Positions 11,135 to 22,613 of a stretch of 64,000 bases of DNA are shown here, in pieces (positions within the stretch are counted from its first letter, which is position 1; each line of letters begins with the position of its first letter). Location of the stretch: positions 11,365,841 through 11,429,840 of the forward strand of contig OZ022506.1 in NCBI GenBank assembly GCA_963989385.1, written 5' to 3'. The stretch comes from Ctena decussata (lineage: Eukaryota > Mollusca > Bivalvia > Lucinida > Lucinidae). The notes beneath the pieces were generated by a model that made no database searches, was not told the origin of the DNA, and was given only the letters and a program-made list of their open reading frames with translations. The translations under genes and the position numbers were made by a program.

Positions 11135-12735
11135 AATGCATAGTAACCCGGTGACAGTATAGCTCTGCGTTACAGTACACACAGCAACTCACCATCCCTT
11201 TATTTTTTTTTGTCTAGCCTTCTTGGTTTGCCCCTATATGCCCAGTTTCATGTCTTGGTATTTTATATTCTCTGAGGAGTATTGTCTGTACATCATCCAA
11301 GAGGACAATGCTCCAGGAAAGGCCATCAGTTGCGAGTAGCTTACTGAGTCTTATTATAGAACTACAGCAAGGCTATAACAGAAACACAAATTAATAAGCA
11401 CTGCTTGATTCTTTCTCATACCAAGTCGAGAGATAAGGGCCGTTATACTTGAAGCACACAGTACAGACTCAGCTTAGCCTGGGTATCAACAAAGTCACTT
11501 CGGAATGTTTGCTTTACACTTTATTGACTCCTAGGGAATTGTAGATTGTTTATGGATAAAGAAAAAAAACTGCGCAGATGCGCAGGCTGATCTGAGTCTA
11601 CGCTGTTTGCACACGTTAAAAGGAATGTTTTCGTGAGCCGTTGCTTTACCAATTCTTTGAAAGCACACATCATTATCAGCTGTTTCCTCTAATAAAGGAG
11701 ACACCACAGTGGGTTGCACCGTAAAAATCTAAGGATTGGGACAGTATAGGGGTGAGCGAGCAGTGCAGACCCTGATCAGACTGCCCCGTAAGGAGCAGTT
11801 TGATCAGGGTCTTCATTGATTGCCATTACATCTCCACATTTCAGACCCAGCGCGGCATTGTAAATCATGATAATTTATTTTAAGTTTCCCAATTTATTAT
11901 TTTTTTTACAGTTATTACAAAAATGTGGAAAAGCTGTATATGGCAGTATTTTATGATAAAGGTTAAAAGTGTAGTTTTTCTCATATATAATAATCATGTC
12001 CTCTCCTACGTAATCAAAGTTGTTGTTATTGGCAGTAATACATGTGTGTTACAGGAATCACTGCGTTTACTGCAATTGAACATTGAAAGGTACACTCGAT
12101 GATATTAGGAAAGAACAAATATCATTGTGTGTCAGTTTAATTATTCTGGAGACGGTTGTTATTTTTTTTTTTTTTTGGCATGAACTGGAATATATAAGTA
12201 AATTACGACAGTACACTTAAACTGTACTTGTTAAAACTTCCATATGCTAAATATTTTGCGTAAAAATAAATAAAAACAAGAAAAAATAATTAAAACAACT
12301 AATTGAAAGTAAAACAAGTGATTCACTAAATAGACAATGACGAGTGTCGGAGGGATTGGCAGCCGTGTCAGTCTGACGCGGTCACCACAGTGTGGAAGGA
12401 AATCGTACATGTTTATTCGCGAAAAAGGAAAGTCTCACGAGAGACTCTGCTTGAAACATCAGGTATAACATAAACTATCAGTTTTCTGCAGTGAAAAGAA
12501 ACCACGGTTTTATGTACCCTCAAGCTTTTCCGTTTCTGATATGCAGGTTATCTCTAATATTGTTCTTTTATATTGAAACCCTGTGTTTCGCACAAGTGAT
12601 ACATAAAAATTATATACACCATGTATAACACACAAGTCGTTGAAGTGATTGATAAAAGAAAACTACAAATTACTTACACTATTTGCAAACTATTCAAATA
12701 AAAGACGCTGAGGTATCAGTATAAGATTTAAATCA
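11135..12735. other. Upstream of the TMEM272-like exons; scattered repeat scraps
   Basis: A MITE A-like scrap lies at 11565-11612 (GCAGGCTGATCTGAGTCTACGCTG). A SINE-like scrap with GACCCTGATCAGACTGC inverted on itself lies at 11765-11815. Poly-T tracts are at 11208 and 12163. A 43-codon frame at 12337-12465 could be a first exon but has no independent support. Confidence 0.4.
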
Positions 12736-13130
12736 AAAGAGATTTTTTCTTGGAAATTATGTCATTTTAATGCTTTAAGAAATATCTAACAACGGTCTTA
12801 ATGTAGTAAAAATAGCATAGTTTCCAAGCGAAAATAGATTCTTGCTTGGGAATTATGCTATTTTACTGCTTTAAGAAATATCTAACAACGATCTTAATGT
12901 AGTAAAAATAGCATAATTTCCAAGCAAAAATAGATTCTTGCTTGGAAATTATGCTATTTTACTGCTTTAAGAAATATCTAACAACGGTCTTAGTGTAGTA
13001 AAAATAGCATAATTCCAAGCAAAAAGAGATTTTTGCTTGGAAATTATGCTATTTTACTGCTTTAAGAAATATCTTACAACGGTCTTAATGTAGTAAAAAT
13101 AGCATAATTTCCAAGCAAAAATCTCTTTTA
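12736..13130. repeat. Tandem array of four ~97-bp hairpin units
   Basis: Each unit reads CTTGGAAATTATGCTATTTTA, then GCTTTAAGAAATATCTAACA, then the reverse complement GTAAAAATAGCATAATTTCCAAG, so each is its own hairpin. Four units follow at about 12749, 12843, 12939 and 13037. The whole array is framed by AAAAGAGATTTTT on the left and AAAAATCTCTTTT on the right. Confidence 0.85.
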
Positions 13131-13515
13131 TCAATTAAGTTAGATGCCAAAGAATATGGCGTCTGATCAGAGTTTACATGGTTTGCTGTCAGGAATTTGT
13201 ATGCAAAATGCATCATAATGATAATAGGCAACCCCTTAAACTAGCAATGGACTCATCCGAATGATGAAAGCGGACAGGTCCACCGGTCAAAAAAAGACGA
13301 AAGCCTACAGGTGAAAAAAGTGATTTGTTTATATTACGCCCGCTCCGGTGGGTCACTGGTAAATCGGAAGGTTCACAGGCAAATTTAACCTTAGAAATGG
13401 CCCACAGTGGCTCACTGATTTCCAGTGAATTAATGAAGCCCGATCAAGCGCAGATCTTATCCGTGGCATCATTCCTCCTATGGTTACTCTAGTTGTTTGT
13501 TTCCATCTCTTTCAG
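13131..13515. other. Intronic or 5'-flanking DNA of the TMEM272-like gene
   Basis: No exon was recognised. The last bases before 13516 (TTTCCATCTCTTTCAG) form a clear polypyrimidine tract and splice acceptor. Confidence 0.4.
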
Positions 13516-13675
13516 ACACTAGCTACAGATGAGGACAGATATCTGTTTCCAGTGCAGCAGGAATCTACTGACCTTAGCAACTACGGCACGATACAACAAA
13601 TCAGAGAATTCAAACAAGAATCTACTGGCCTTATTGACTTTGTTACAGGGAGTTTCGACCTCATCTGCAGCTCAA
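13516..13675 (+). CDS. TMEM272-like membrane protein, exon with the N-terminal cytoplasmic region
   Basis: The exon follows acceptor TTTCCATCTCTTTCAG and ends at donor A|GTGAGT. It encodes 53 codons in phase 0 at the start, TLATDEDRYLFPVQQES... to ...FVTGSFDLICSS, plus the first base of an Ile codon completed by the next exon. The sequence is polar and glutamine-rich at first. It turns hydrophobic at FDLICSS, where the first membrane segment begins. TMEM272 proteins are small four-pass membrane proteins of unknown function, and similar genes are common in molluscs. The reading frame is open further upstream, but the splice acceptor and the change in base composition favour this start. The exon with the start codon was not found. 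Confidence 0.75.
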
Positions 13676-13692
13676 GTGAGTACATGTATTAC

Positions 13693-14439
13693 TGATTCTA
13701 ATGCACTTACGTATGTAAAGCAACGTCTGAATTGATAACGTCAAACATTTGCGACAGTATATACTGCGATATAATGTCGGAAACCCGACGTCAGTTGGTA
13801 ACGTCGATTCTCATTGGCTGACGTCTGGTTTTACGTCGCCGAAAGCATCTGCTATGGGTGCAAAGTAGCATACTTTTAAAGGTGAAAATATGAAAAGTGC
13901 ATTAGAATCACACTGGTTTGGCATTCAACACAGGCAACGAAGACAACGTACAGGAATCTTGCTTGTTCCGCTCATCAGGATAAGTTTGTTTCAGAAGTAT
14001 AGTCTTACGGACCATCCGTTCCCCGGCTCTTGAAATAGAAATAAAAAGTTTTACTGAATTAGTATGCATATTCAAGAAATGCTTGAAAACAATTTTTGGA
14101 CTTCAACGTCTATGCAACGAATCGGTGAAGATACTTGTTCAAGCACTGCATTTATATTAGACGGAATTTCTTCAAAAATCTGGTCTGACTAGGAGGTATA
14201 ACAAACTGCCGGGTCCGTAAGAATAATAGTTTGAAATTAATCTAAAAGATATACGAAAACAATCAAGTTTTATAGTACGTTGCCTTCGTTGCCTGTGTTG
14301 AATGCCAGACCAGTGTGAGAATGGGGAATAACTGTATTGGAAATTACCATTTGGTGAGGTAAATTGTCGCCGTAAAACGAACCATAAAACCGACGATTTA
14401 CCTCTTCAAATGACAATTATTAATATTGTTATCCCCTAA
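13693..14439. mobile_element. MITE family D, copy 1, split by a younger insertion
   Basis: It starts TGATTCTAATGCACTTAC and ends TTATCCCCTAA. The uninterrupted relative is at 24638-24990 in opposite orientation. The right half is a palindrome around GTCGCCGTAAAACG / CGACGATTTACCTC. It begins 17 bp after the splice donor at 13676, inside the first visible intron of the TMEM272-like gene. The insertion at 13909-14317 splits it. Confidence 0.75.
13909..14317. mobile_element. 409-bp TIR element nested in MITE D, AGAAT duplicated
   Basis: Left terminus CACACTGGTTTGGCATTCAA and right terminus TTGAATGCCAGACCAGTGTG are inverted repeats that continue as CACAGGCAACGAAG. AGAAT lies directly on both sides (13904-13908 and 14318-14322), while the related copy at 24.6 kb has a single GAAT there. 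It carries no coding capacity. Confidence 0.8.
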
Positions 14440-14632
14440 TCATGCTTTAAAAATTGTAAAAAATTAAGACATTGAAATAACTAACTACCATTATTACCCT
14501 AAAAAGGAACATTTGTTTGCACATGGAATAGGTATCAGTGGAGACACCGATAAAAATGTTCCCAAGCAGGAGCAGTCTGATCTGAGTTTTCGTTGTTTGT
14601 AGCATTTTGTGCATTGTTTCAGATCTATTCCA
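14440..14632. other. Intron DNA
   Basis: Nothing recognised. Confidence 0.4.
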
Positions 14633-14742
14633 GCGGGCATATGACGTCGAAACGACGTCTAACTGACATCGATGCTACGTGATTACGTCGCATCGATGTC
14701 AGTGTGACGTCTTTTGACGTCAGTAGCGTGCTGGGATCTGTC
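14633..14742. mobile_element. ACGT-rich dyad MITE, solo copy
   Basis: It starts CCAGCGGGCATATGACGTCG and ends TGACGTCAGTAGCGTGCTGGG, a broad inverted repeat with GACGT words every few bases. Related sequences are at 255-335 and in the core of each unit between 40 and 46 kb. Confidence 0.7.
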
Positions 14743-16679
14743 CCCAATATTCAGAATTTTTTCGGTTGTTCGGTTATTACTAAAGACTAGCCTTCGCACA
14801 ACGCATCTGTGCATGACAGCAAATGTGTTTACTGTAATGCAACGTCTCATTCTAATTTTGAATAACTAGAATCTTTGGAAGCAAGGACGATTCCTAAGAA
14901 ACAAAAATAGCAGACTCGGTCTAATTTAGTCTGTTCATGACCAGTAATGAAATGTCGACATCCTTCACAGCCCTAGCACCGGCTTAAAGGCCTGGATTTC
15001 TGTCATAAGTAAGTTATGTAATCCTTATCTAATCCAATAAACAGTCTTCTCTGGGTAGCCTGTCTTCTCTAGACCAGTGTCCCAGCAGTCTCTTTTGGAG
15101 GCCCAAAATGGGAGAAATCAATAACAGTGATACCGTAATTTAATTACTGGCATTTGTATTCATCAAAGTAAGATGTAGAAAAACATTTTACAAAAACTTA
15201 AGTTCATATTTATTCCTTTTCACAATCCAAATTCATTATTAGAGAAGCGAAAATAAAATGATATACTCTGTGAAAATAAAATATTTATAATGACAAACTC
15301 TTAGCTGACAAATGGCAGTCTAAAACCAACAAAACTACAGTGTCATTTCTTGTAAAAACAAATGTACTTTGACCAATTCACTGTTTTCAAAAGGTTTCAA
15401 AAACATGTCACCAAACTGCTCAAAACGCAGCTTTCGCAATCTAATTAAATTGAAGACTGTTGGGTCTCTGAAGTGGTCCCTGGAACAAAATTTCATCTTC
15501 AAATCTTGCATATTATATTCTTCTTGAGATTATCATAAAAGCTAATGTATTAAAATACAGAACATTTGACTAACTTCACCAAAAATAAAATAAATAAATA
15601 AGTAAATAAACAAATAGAAATAATGAAAATAAGTAAAAGAAATTTGAGAAAGTAAAATTAAAAATAGAATATTAAAAATATAAAAAGTATAGTAGTTAGT
15701 AATAATAACAGAAAATATTTGTAAAATATATTCAATTTTCAATTATTATTATTATTTGGTTTTTATTTTTACCTTCATCCTTCAGTTCTTTTTTTTTTAA
15801 CATTTTTTTTCTTTTTTTCTTTATTTCTCTTTTTCTTTTCTTTCTTTCCTTTCTTTTTTTGATATATGTTTGAGTATGTTTTTTATCGCTAATCAGCAAA
15901 TTATATTTTACAAATTATAGAATATATTGTTTTGATTTCTTACATTTTGACTGATGCATGAATTTATCCCACTTGGGCCCCACAGACAGGCAGTGATTTC
16001 AGCGCTGCATTGTTTTATGACCGTAATAATGAGGTGATTAGGAGGTGCCTTTGATTTTCTTATCACTTGTTTATTGCAGGGGATTAGATTGGCGGGAGGG
16101 GGGGGGTCAAAATGATAGAACAAAATCCAGGCCTTTAAACCGAGTCTGCTGGTTTCGTTTCTTTGTGTATTCCTTGCTTCTAGAGAATCTTCCTTCAGAA
16201 GGTTTATTGGGAGCAAATAAAAAATTGGTAGAGGATTTTTCCCTGAATGCATGGTGTACCCATTCACCCAAACAAACGAGAACCTATTGTGCCTTAACAT
16301 GTGCAAACAGATAATCTCTCAACAACACATGTACATCAACGCAGACTGGTCATTATGATCAGCAGGTCTATTAAATAATATAAACTTCTCAAGATTCACA
16401 GATCCTTGCCTTAATTAGGTATTCTGTTGGTTAGACTGATTCGATACGCAGACTGATCGAAATCTGGTCTGTTCGCACATGCTTACCCATTTATGTCACT
16501 TCATTTATCAGGTTTAGTTTATTTCTATCATTTATTTTTGTAAATTGTGTAGACCCTGATCCGACGCCTCGTCTTGCAGCGTCTGATCTATGTCTTTATC
16601 CTTTATCCTTATTGAGACAATAGGCTTAGCAGGTAAAACCTATTCTCATTTATCTTTTTAACCTGTTTCATTGTTTCAG
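14743..16679. other. Intron with inverted repeat scraps and low-complexity DNA
   Basis: GCAGACTCGGT at 14929 and AAAGGCCTGGATTT at 14987 return inverted at 16115-16152 (AAATCCAGGCCTTTAAACCG, GTCTGC), which suggests an element spanning about 14929-16152. The block 15955-16055 (CCCACTTGGGCCCC) matches 51390-51480 inverted. An A-rich tract at 15585-15730 and a pyrimidine-rich tract at 15780-15870 separate them. Confidence 0.45.
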
Positions 16680-16739
16680 TTGTTGTTAGGCTCCTGCTTT
16701 TGCTTCTATCAGGGATTCCTTTGTCAATGCTCATTGTGG
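16680..16739 (+). CDS. TMEM272-like membrane protein, 60-bp exon (first TM segment)
   Basis: The acceptor is TTTCATTGTTTCAG and the donor is GTGG|GTAAGT. Two bases complete the Ile codon of the previous exon. The next 19 codons read VVRLLLLLLSGIPLSMLIV, and one G remains to be completed as Gly in the next exon. Both phases match only in the frame that yields this leucine-rich membrane helix, so the exon is well supported despite its size. The ...IPLSMLIVG motif corresponds to the (I/L)P(I/L)(A/S)M.I.G motif at the end of TM1 in TMEM272-like proteins. Confidence 0.8.
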
Positions 16740-16777
16740 GTAAGTGCATTTTCTCAAATTATTACTGTTATTATTTT

Positions 16778-17996
16778 TAGCTCGCCTGAGCTGAAGGCTT
16801 ATAGGTGAGCTTATAGTATAGGCAGGCATCCGTCATCCTTCATCCGTCGTCAACATTTTCAAACGACTTCTTCTCTGAAGCCATGAGGCCGATTCTTTCC
16901 ATATTTCACATATAGCATCTGTAGATGGAGGGAAAGAATAATTGTGTTTTTTGTTCCATTGGCATAAGAACTTTGGTTGCTATGGTAACTTATATTTCCA
17001 TTGACTTCTAATGGGAAAGTGGAAATTGACACTTTTTGCTGTCTCACTGCAGTTATTTAGAATTTTTTTCAACAGAAATGTTTCTTGAGTGGTCTTCTAC
17101 GATTCATGTGAATTTTGTTTATATTGCTGAATTAGACTGGTTGCCATGGCAAAATAAAGGGTAAATTTTCGAAAAAATATAAAAATATCTTCTTCTCAGA
17201 ACTCATAAGAAGCATGAGGCTGATACTTTGCATATGCATGTATGTTAAAGACATTAGCCTCTACATAATCGTGTTTTTTCTTCCAAATTCCATAAGAACT
17301 CTGGTTGTTATGGCAACTTATAGTTTCCATTGACTTATAATGGGAAAAGTGGAAATTGGCAATTTTTGCTGTCTCACTGCAGTTATTTAGAATTTGTTTC
17401 TTTGGAAATGTTTCTGAGTAGTCCTCTATAATTCATATGAATTTTGTCCAAATCGCTAAATTTGATTGGCTGCCATAGCAAAATAAAGGGTAAATTTTCG
17501 GAAAAATAATCAAATATCTTCTCAGAAGCCATAATAGGGATGAAGCTGATAATTTGCATACATATTAATGACATTAGCCTGTACCTAAATTATGTTTTAT
17601 ATTACCGTTGCCCATGTGAATTCATTGCTGTGGAAGCTTAAGTTTTCCATAGCCTTATGATGGGGAAAGTGGAAATTTGGCATTTATTTCTGTAATACTG
17701 CAGATATTTTGACATAAGCTTTACCGAAATGTTCCTGGAGTAGTCCTCCACCAGCCATATGAATTTTGCCCAAATCCCTGATTTTGGTTGGTTCCATTGC
17801 AACCGAAAGGCCAATTTTTTTTTGCCAAAAATCTTCTCAGAAGCCATAAAGGGGATAAAGCTGAATCTTTTTTGGCATAAATGTTTGTGATATTATCCTC
17901 TACATAAACGGGTGTTTCAATGCTGTTGTGCATGTTGTTTTGTTGCTGTGGCAACTTAAAGTTTTTTCAGCATAATCTCAGTGCTCAGGTGAGCTA
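16778..17996. mobile_element. 1.2-kb TIR element with four diverged ~320-bp internal units
   Basis: The termini are TAGCTCGCCTGAGC and GCTCAGGTGAGCTA, inverted. Inside, CTTCTCAGAA..CAT recurs at about 16871, 17192, 17519 and 17831. Each time it is followed by TTTGCATA-type words, then TTCCATTG.CTTATAATGGG and CTGTCTCACTGCAG. There is no transposase. It starts 38 bp after the splice donor at 16740, in the intron of the TMEM272-like gene. Confidence 0.7.
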
Positions 17997-18130
17997 CAGG
18001 ACCAATGGTCCTCTGGTTCGTATACAGTGGTGGTATGGGCTCCGCTAATGTCAAGTTAATATACCGACAATAAAGCTTACACACATTTATATGTTGGTCT
18101 ATAACTGATACTAGGCCGCGAGGTAATAAA

Positions 18131-18290
18131 GTTTTTTTTGTGCTCAACTCAGCTGAACATGAAATTTTATCTGCTGATAAATGTGAAAATGCCAACGAAT
18201 GTTGAAAACAACTGTACTTATAATTAATTTGCTATTTATTAGCGGGTAAAATTTCATGCTCAGCTGAGTTTAGCATGAAAAAACCTTGGG
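18131..18290. mobile_element. Palindromic MITE (GCTCAGCTGAG family), copy 1
   Basis: Arms TGCTCAACTCAGCTGAACATGA and TCATGCTCAGCTGAGTTTAGCA face each other around AATTAATTTGCTATTTATTAG. A diverged copy is at 34009-34205. Confidence 0.7.
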
Positions 18291-18473
18291 GCCTGATTTG
18301 ATGCCGTGCATGAGAGACTATGTGAATATCATGTAGCTGTTATACTACGCTGCCGTCAGCCATGTTCCTATACATGTATTTTACCAAATTGTATGTTTTA
18401 GCCATCTTACTTCATATTTTGACCAACATCTTATGACTGACAGGCGCTCCAATATGAAATTGAACAGAAAAGA

Positions 18474-18545
18474 GGAGCGCGGTAGCTCAGTTGGTTAGCG
18501 CAGTTGCCTGCCATAATAAAGATCCCCGGTAGCAGCGTTAGAATT
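18474..18545 (+). repeat. tRNA-like SINE head, degraded
   Basis: GCGCGGTAGCTCAGTTGGTTAGCGC matches the D-arm and A box of a tRNA. The B box region (ATCCCCGGTAGCAGCG) is damaged and no cloverleaf can be closed, so this is a tRNA-derived repeat rather than a tRNA gene. Confidence 0.5.
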
Positions 18546-18767
18546 TTGGTGAGCGAACACGCTTCATTATCATAATTTGCATAACGTGTGCCGCCCTTTT
18601 CATAGGGACGTTAACTGTGGATCTTCGATGCAGGGAGAGACATCTCATATACTTCTGTACTCACTTGGCTACAAGGACGTTCCTCAGGCAAAACTGGATT
18701 GTATATTGCACATCAGCAGATAATCCTCAAAAGAGGTCGTGGACATGTATAAGAAAGAAAGAATATA

Positions 18768-21700
18768 AGAATCCATCATGAGTGTCCATGTAGGATAGAA
18801 AAATCTAACCCGAGTAGTATCGGAATTTCAACCAAGGACGAGGCTTGCCGAGTGCCTGCATGAAATTCTAACTTCGAGGGTGAGATTTTCCTATACTCGA
18901 TGGACTAGCTCTTGATAGATTTTTCCCCACTTTGAGTGAACTTATAAACCTCAACCCGGAATAAGCTTCAAGACAGAAAAAAATAAACTTTAAACAGCAA
19001 TCTGAAGTAAAAGTTGACCAATCCAGTGTATTGATCGGGTCTTAAAACGGATGGACACACAGTTCGCACCCTCACAATTGCCCGGAAACACGATTACTCG
19101 CCTATTTTTCCTTACAGAGGACAAATACCCAAATGTAGCTTAGCCCCTTGCGTCGCGCGCTTCAAATGGCAAGCGACGTTACATAATGGGTTTTAGTGGA
19201 GTCATTAAAATTCACTGACGTCGAAAATTACTATCAAACGTCGTGCTAGTTGCTTGCATTTCTATTTTCTTAATATTGAAATTATGATTAAAAAATGTAC
19301 ATGTTATTAATATAAGAAAGATTTTGCAAATGACAGATTATAAGAATCCATCATAGGTGTCCATGTAGGAAGAGCCTTCTCAACCAAGGGATCGAAATTT
19401 CTACCAGGGACGGGGCTTCCGAGTCCCTGGTTGATATTCCGAACCCGCGGGTGAGATTTATCTATCCTAAAAAGATTAGCTCTTGATGGATAACTTTTCT
19501 CCCAACATTTTTCGAATTTTAAACCTCAAAATGAAATAAACTTTGAAAAAAAGAAAATTTTGACTTTTTCACCATCGATCTATCTTCCAGGGGGGCATAA
19601 ACAAAAAGCAGCGTGGCGAGTTGTTAACGACGTGTCTTAACATATTTTATTAAACGTCATAGATCTATGATCTGCCTCAAACCCCGTACTAGTTGCATGT
19701 CCATTTTGTTCATTTTAAATTAAAATATTAGTCAAAAATTCAACAAAACTTTTGTTGTTATATTGGTCAAAAAATGAAGAAAAAAACTATTGTTGCTAAT
19801 AAATGAAAGACGCTGCTATTGAAGATAGAAGTTTCTCATATGAGATGAAACTTGTATATGTGAAAGTCTCATAAGAGCTGAAAGCCAACCTTGTATATGT
19901 AAAAGTGGTAGAATATAAGAATCCACCATGAGTGTCCATGCAGGAGAGGGAAATCTCAGCCGCGGATTAGGAATTTCTACGAGGGACGAGGCTTGCCCAG
20001 ACCCTGGTTGAAATATTCCGATCCCGAGGATGATTTTCAAATCCTACATGGACTGGCTGATGATGGATAAATTTCCTCCCACTTGCAGCGAAATTTTAAC
20101 ATCGAGTCCGATTAGTTTCAAAACTGGACAAAAAAAAAACAAAAAAAAACATTTTTACTAGTTATCTGAAGTAAATTTTGGGCAGCCCAGTGTGTTTATC
20201 GGCTTTGAATGAATATGGATGGGAAACAGGATTTGTTGACTATTTTATCTTCCTGAGGGTAAAAGCAAACTTCAGCCAAGCCCCTCATGTCGCTCGCGTC
20301 CAGTTTCAAGCGACGTTTTATAACGATATAAGTGACGTCATCAAACTTTGGTGAAGTAGCCAAACAAACTTATGACGTGTTCTCGAAACTCGTCCTAGTT
20401 GCATGCATGTCCATTTTGTTCAGTCAAAATTGAAAAATTGAAATAGTTTCAACAAGAAAATCGGTGGAACCGATGGATGCTCCCCGAAGGCTTGGAATAG
20501 GACAATGGGTATCCTGGTGAAGGAGTGATTTTCTGTGTAAACTAAATGCAATTCAAAATGGAAAAAGTAATTCTCTTCAATACTTTTACAGCAATGCTCT
20601 AGACATGCATACAATGGAGAAAAAATAAGAAGGGAAGTAACTCCAAAATAACTTGGGATACAGTTATGGTTATTCTGCTCTGCACTTCTTGTCATTGCCC
20701 TCTATTATCAATATAAGAAATTTCATTCATGTTCCCTTAAATATGTACAGAGATATACTCCCGACAAGCTAAATAACTGACAATTAGGAAGGGCACTAAT
20801 TCCGTATTTACTAAAGGTAATTTAAGCTCTGCACCACTATCAATGTGTAAAATTTCATTTGGTTTCCTTCAATACTTCCTAAGATATGCTTCATACAAGC
20901 AAAATAAAGCACGAATTAAGAAGGGAGCTAACTCTGTAATTATTTATGACAGGGTTATGGTTCTCAAGTTCTGCACTTTCACTCATTGCCCTCTCTTAGT
21001 GTGTGAAGTTTCATTAAGTTCCCTTTTATACTTTCAGAGATATGTTCTGGACATGCAAAATACTGAAAAATAGGAAGGGAGCTAACTTTGTAAAAACTTA
21101 AGATAGGGTTATGGGTCTTGTGCTCTGCACCTTCTCTTATTGCCCTCTTTCAATGTATGAAGTTTCATTAAGTTCCCTTTAATACTTTTGGAGATATGCA
21201 AGGGACAAGCTTGGTTGTTATGCACTGCACTTCCTCTATTTGTCCTCTATCAATGTGTGAAGCTTCATTTAGTTCCCCCTAATACTTTCAGAGATATGCT
21301 CCGGACAAGCAAAATATGCAAAAAAACTGGGAAGGGAGCTAACATTGTAAATAATTGTGACAGGGTTACGGTTCTTGTGCACTGCACTTCCTCTCATTGT
21401 CCTCTATCAATGTGTGAAGTTTCATTTAGTTCCCCCTAATACTTTCAGAGATATGCTCCGTACAAGCAAAATATTGAAAAAACTGGAAAGGGAGCTAACT
21501 TCGTAAATACTTTTGACAGGGTTACGGTTCTTGTGCACTGCACTTCCCCTTGTTATCCTCTATCTATGTGTGAAGTTTCATTTACTTCCCCCTAATACTT
21601 TCAGAGATATGCTCCGGACAAAAGTGTGACGGACGGACGGACGGCAAAAAACTGGGAAGGGAGCTAACTTCGTAAATACTTGTGACAGGGTTACGGTTCT

Positions 21701-22560
21701 TATGCACTGCACTTTCTCTTATTGTCCTCTATCAATGTGTGAAGTTTCATTTAGTTCCCCCTTATACTTTCAGAGATATGCTCCGGACAAGCAAAATATG
21801 CAAAAAACTGGAAAGGAAGCTAACTTCGTAAATACTAGTGACAGGGTTAGGGTTCTTGAGCACTGCCCTTCCCCTTGTTGTCCTCTATCTATGTGTGAAG
21901 TTTCATCTAGTTCCCCCTTATACTTTCAGAGATATGCTCCGGACAAAAGTGTGACGGACGGACGGACGGACGGACGGAAGGACGGACAGACGGACAGACA
22001 AAGCGGCAATTATATGCTCACCCTTCGGGGAGCATAAAAATTGAAAAAAAAGTCATATTGCTAATATAAATGAAAGGTTAAAAGAATCTATTCTAAGTGA
22101 TCATTTAGGAAACACTTTCCTCATCGCAGGGATCGGAATATCTACCAGGGACGAGGCTTACCGAGTTCCTGATTGACATTTCGACCCCGGAGGTGAGATT
22201 TACCTATCCGACATGGACTAGCTCATGATGGATTACTTCTGTCCCACTTTGAGCGAACTTTAACCTCAAATCAGATAAGACTCTAAGACAGGAAATTTTT
22301 ACTTTTTAACAATTGCTCTGAAGTAAATTTTGAGCAGCCCAGTGTGGTTATCGGGTCTTGGAATGGTTGTAATCACAAGTTGTATCTGAAATTGCCGGAA
22401 AACACGGTCTTGGCTAACAATGGACAAAACAAATGCAGTTGCGTCACGCGCGCCAAGTTGCTAGCGACGTTTCAAAACAGGCTTCATAGTGATGTCACGA
22501 AAAATCAGTGACGTTACAAAACTTTGATTTGCTATTTGCTAGTTGCTTGCGTGTTCATTT
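18768..22560. repeat. ~570-bp tandem repeat, four units, third-to-fourth boundary invaded
   Basis: The unit head TATAAGAATCCATCATGAG, followed by GTCCATGTAGGA, CGAGGCTTGCCGAGT and GGACTAGCTC(T)TGATGGAT, recurs at 18768, 19343, 19912 and 22078. The unit tail carries CGTCGCGCGC and AAGCGACGTT words. Units 1-2 and 2-3 are 575 and 569 bp apart. The last interval is enlarged by the element at 20474-22037. All lie in the last intron of the TMEM272-like gene. Confidence 0.8.
20474..22037. mobile_element. 1.56-kb TIR element with eight ~155-bp internal units
   Basis: The termini are ATGCTCCCCGAAGG and CCTTCGGGGAGCAT, inverted. Internal units share GGGAGCTAACTTCGTAAA, GACAGGGTTACGGTTCTTG, GTGTGAAGTTTCATTTAGTT and AGAGATATGCTCCGGACAAG; this last word falls at about 20880, 21040, 21189, 21291, 21448, 21603, 21774 and 21929. 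Near the right end is a (GACG)n run (21953-21993). It is inserted in the 570-bp tandem array. No protein is encoded. Confidence 0.8.
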
Positions 22561-22613
22561 TCTTCATTAATAAACTTTCTTTCTAAAAGACAGAATTTTC
22601 CTTTTCTACACAG

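Noticed and set aside
12337..12468. A 43-codon + strand frame ending CAG|GTATAA that would splice in phase 0 to the TMEM272-like exon at 13516
   Set aside because: The donor is weak, the peptide resembles no known N-terminus and open frames of this length arise by chance; not annotated as an exon without RNA evidence.
15542..15742. Frame encoding a very hydrophobic, Phe/Ile/Tyr-rich peptide (- strand)
   Set aside because: It arises from an A-rich low-complexity tract.
18474..18545. Possible tRNA gene (GTAGCTCAGTTGGTTAGCGC)
   Set aside because: The T arm and acceptor stem cannot be formed; treated as a SINE scrap.
20843..22037. Open frames with repeated SMCEVSFSSPLYFQRYAPDKQ-like peptides
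   Set aside because: They are translations of the ~155-bp non-coding units of a TIR element and change frame between units.
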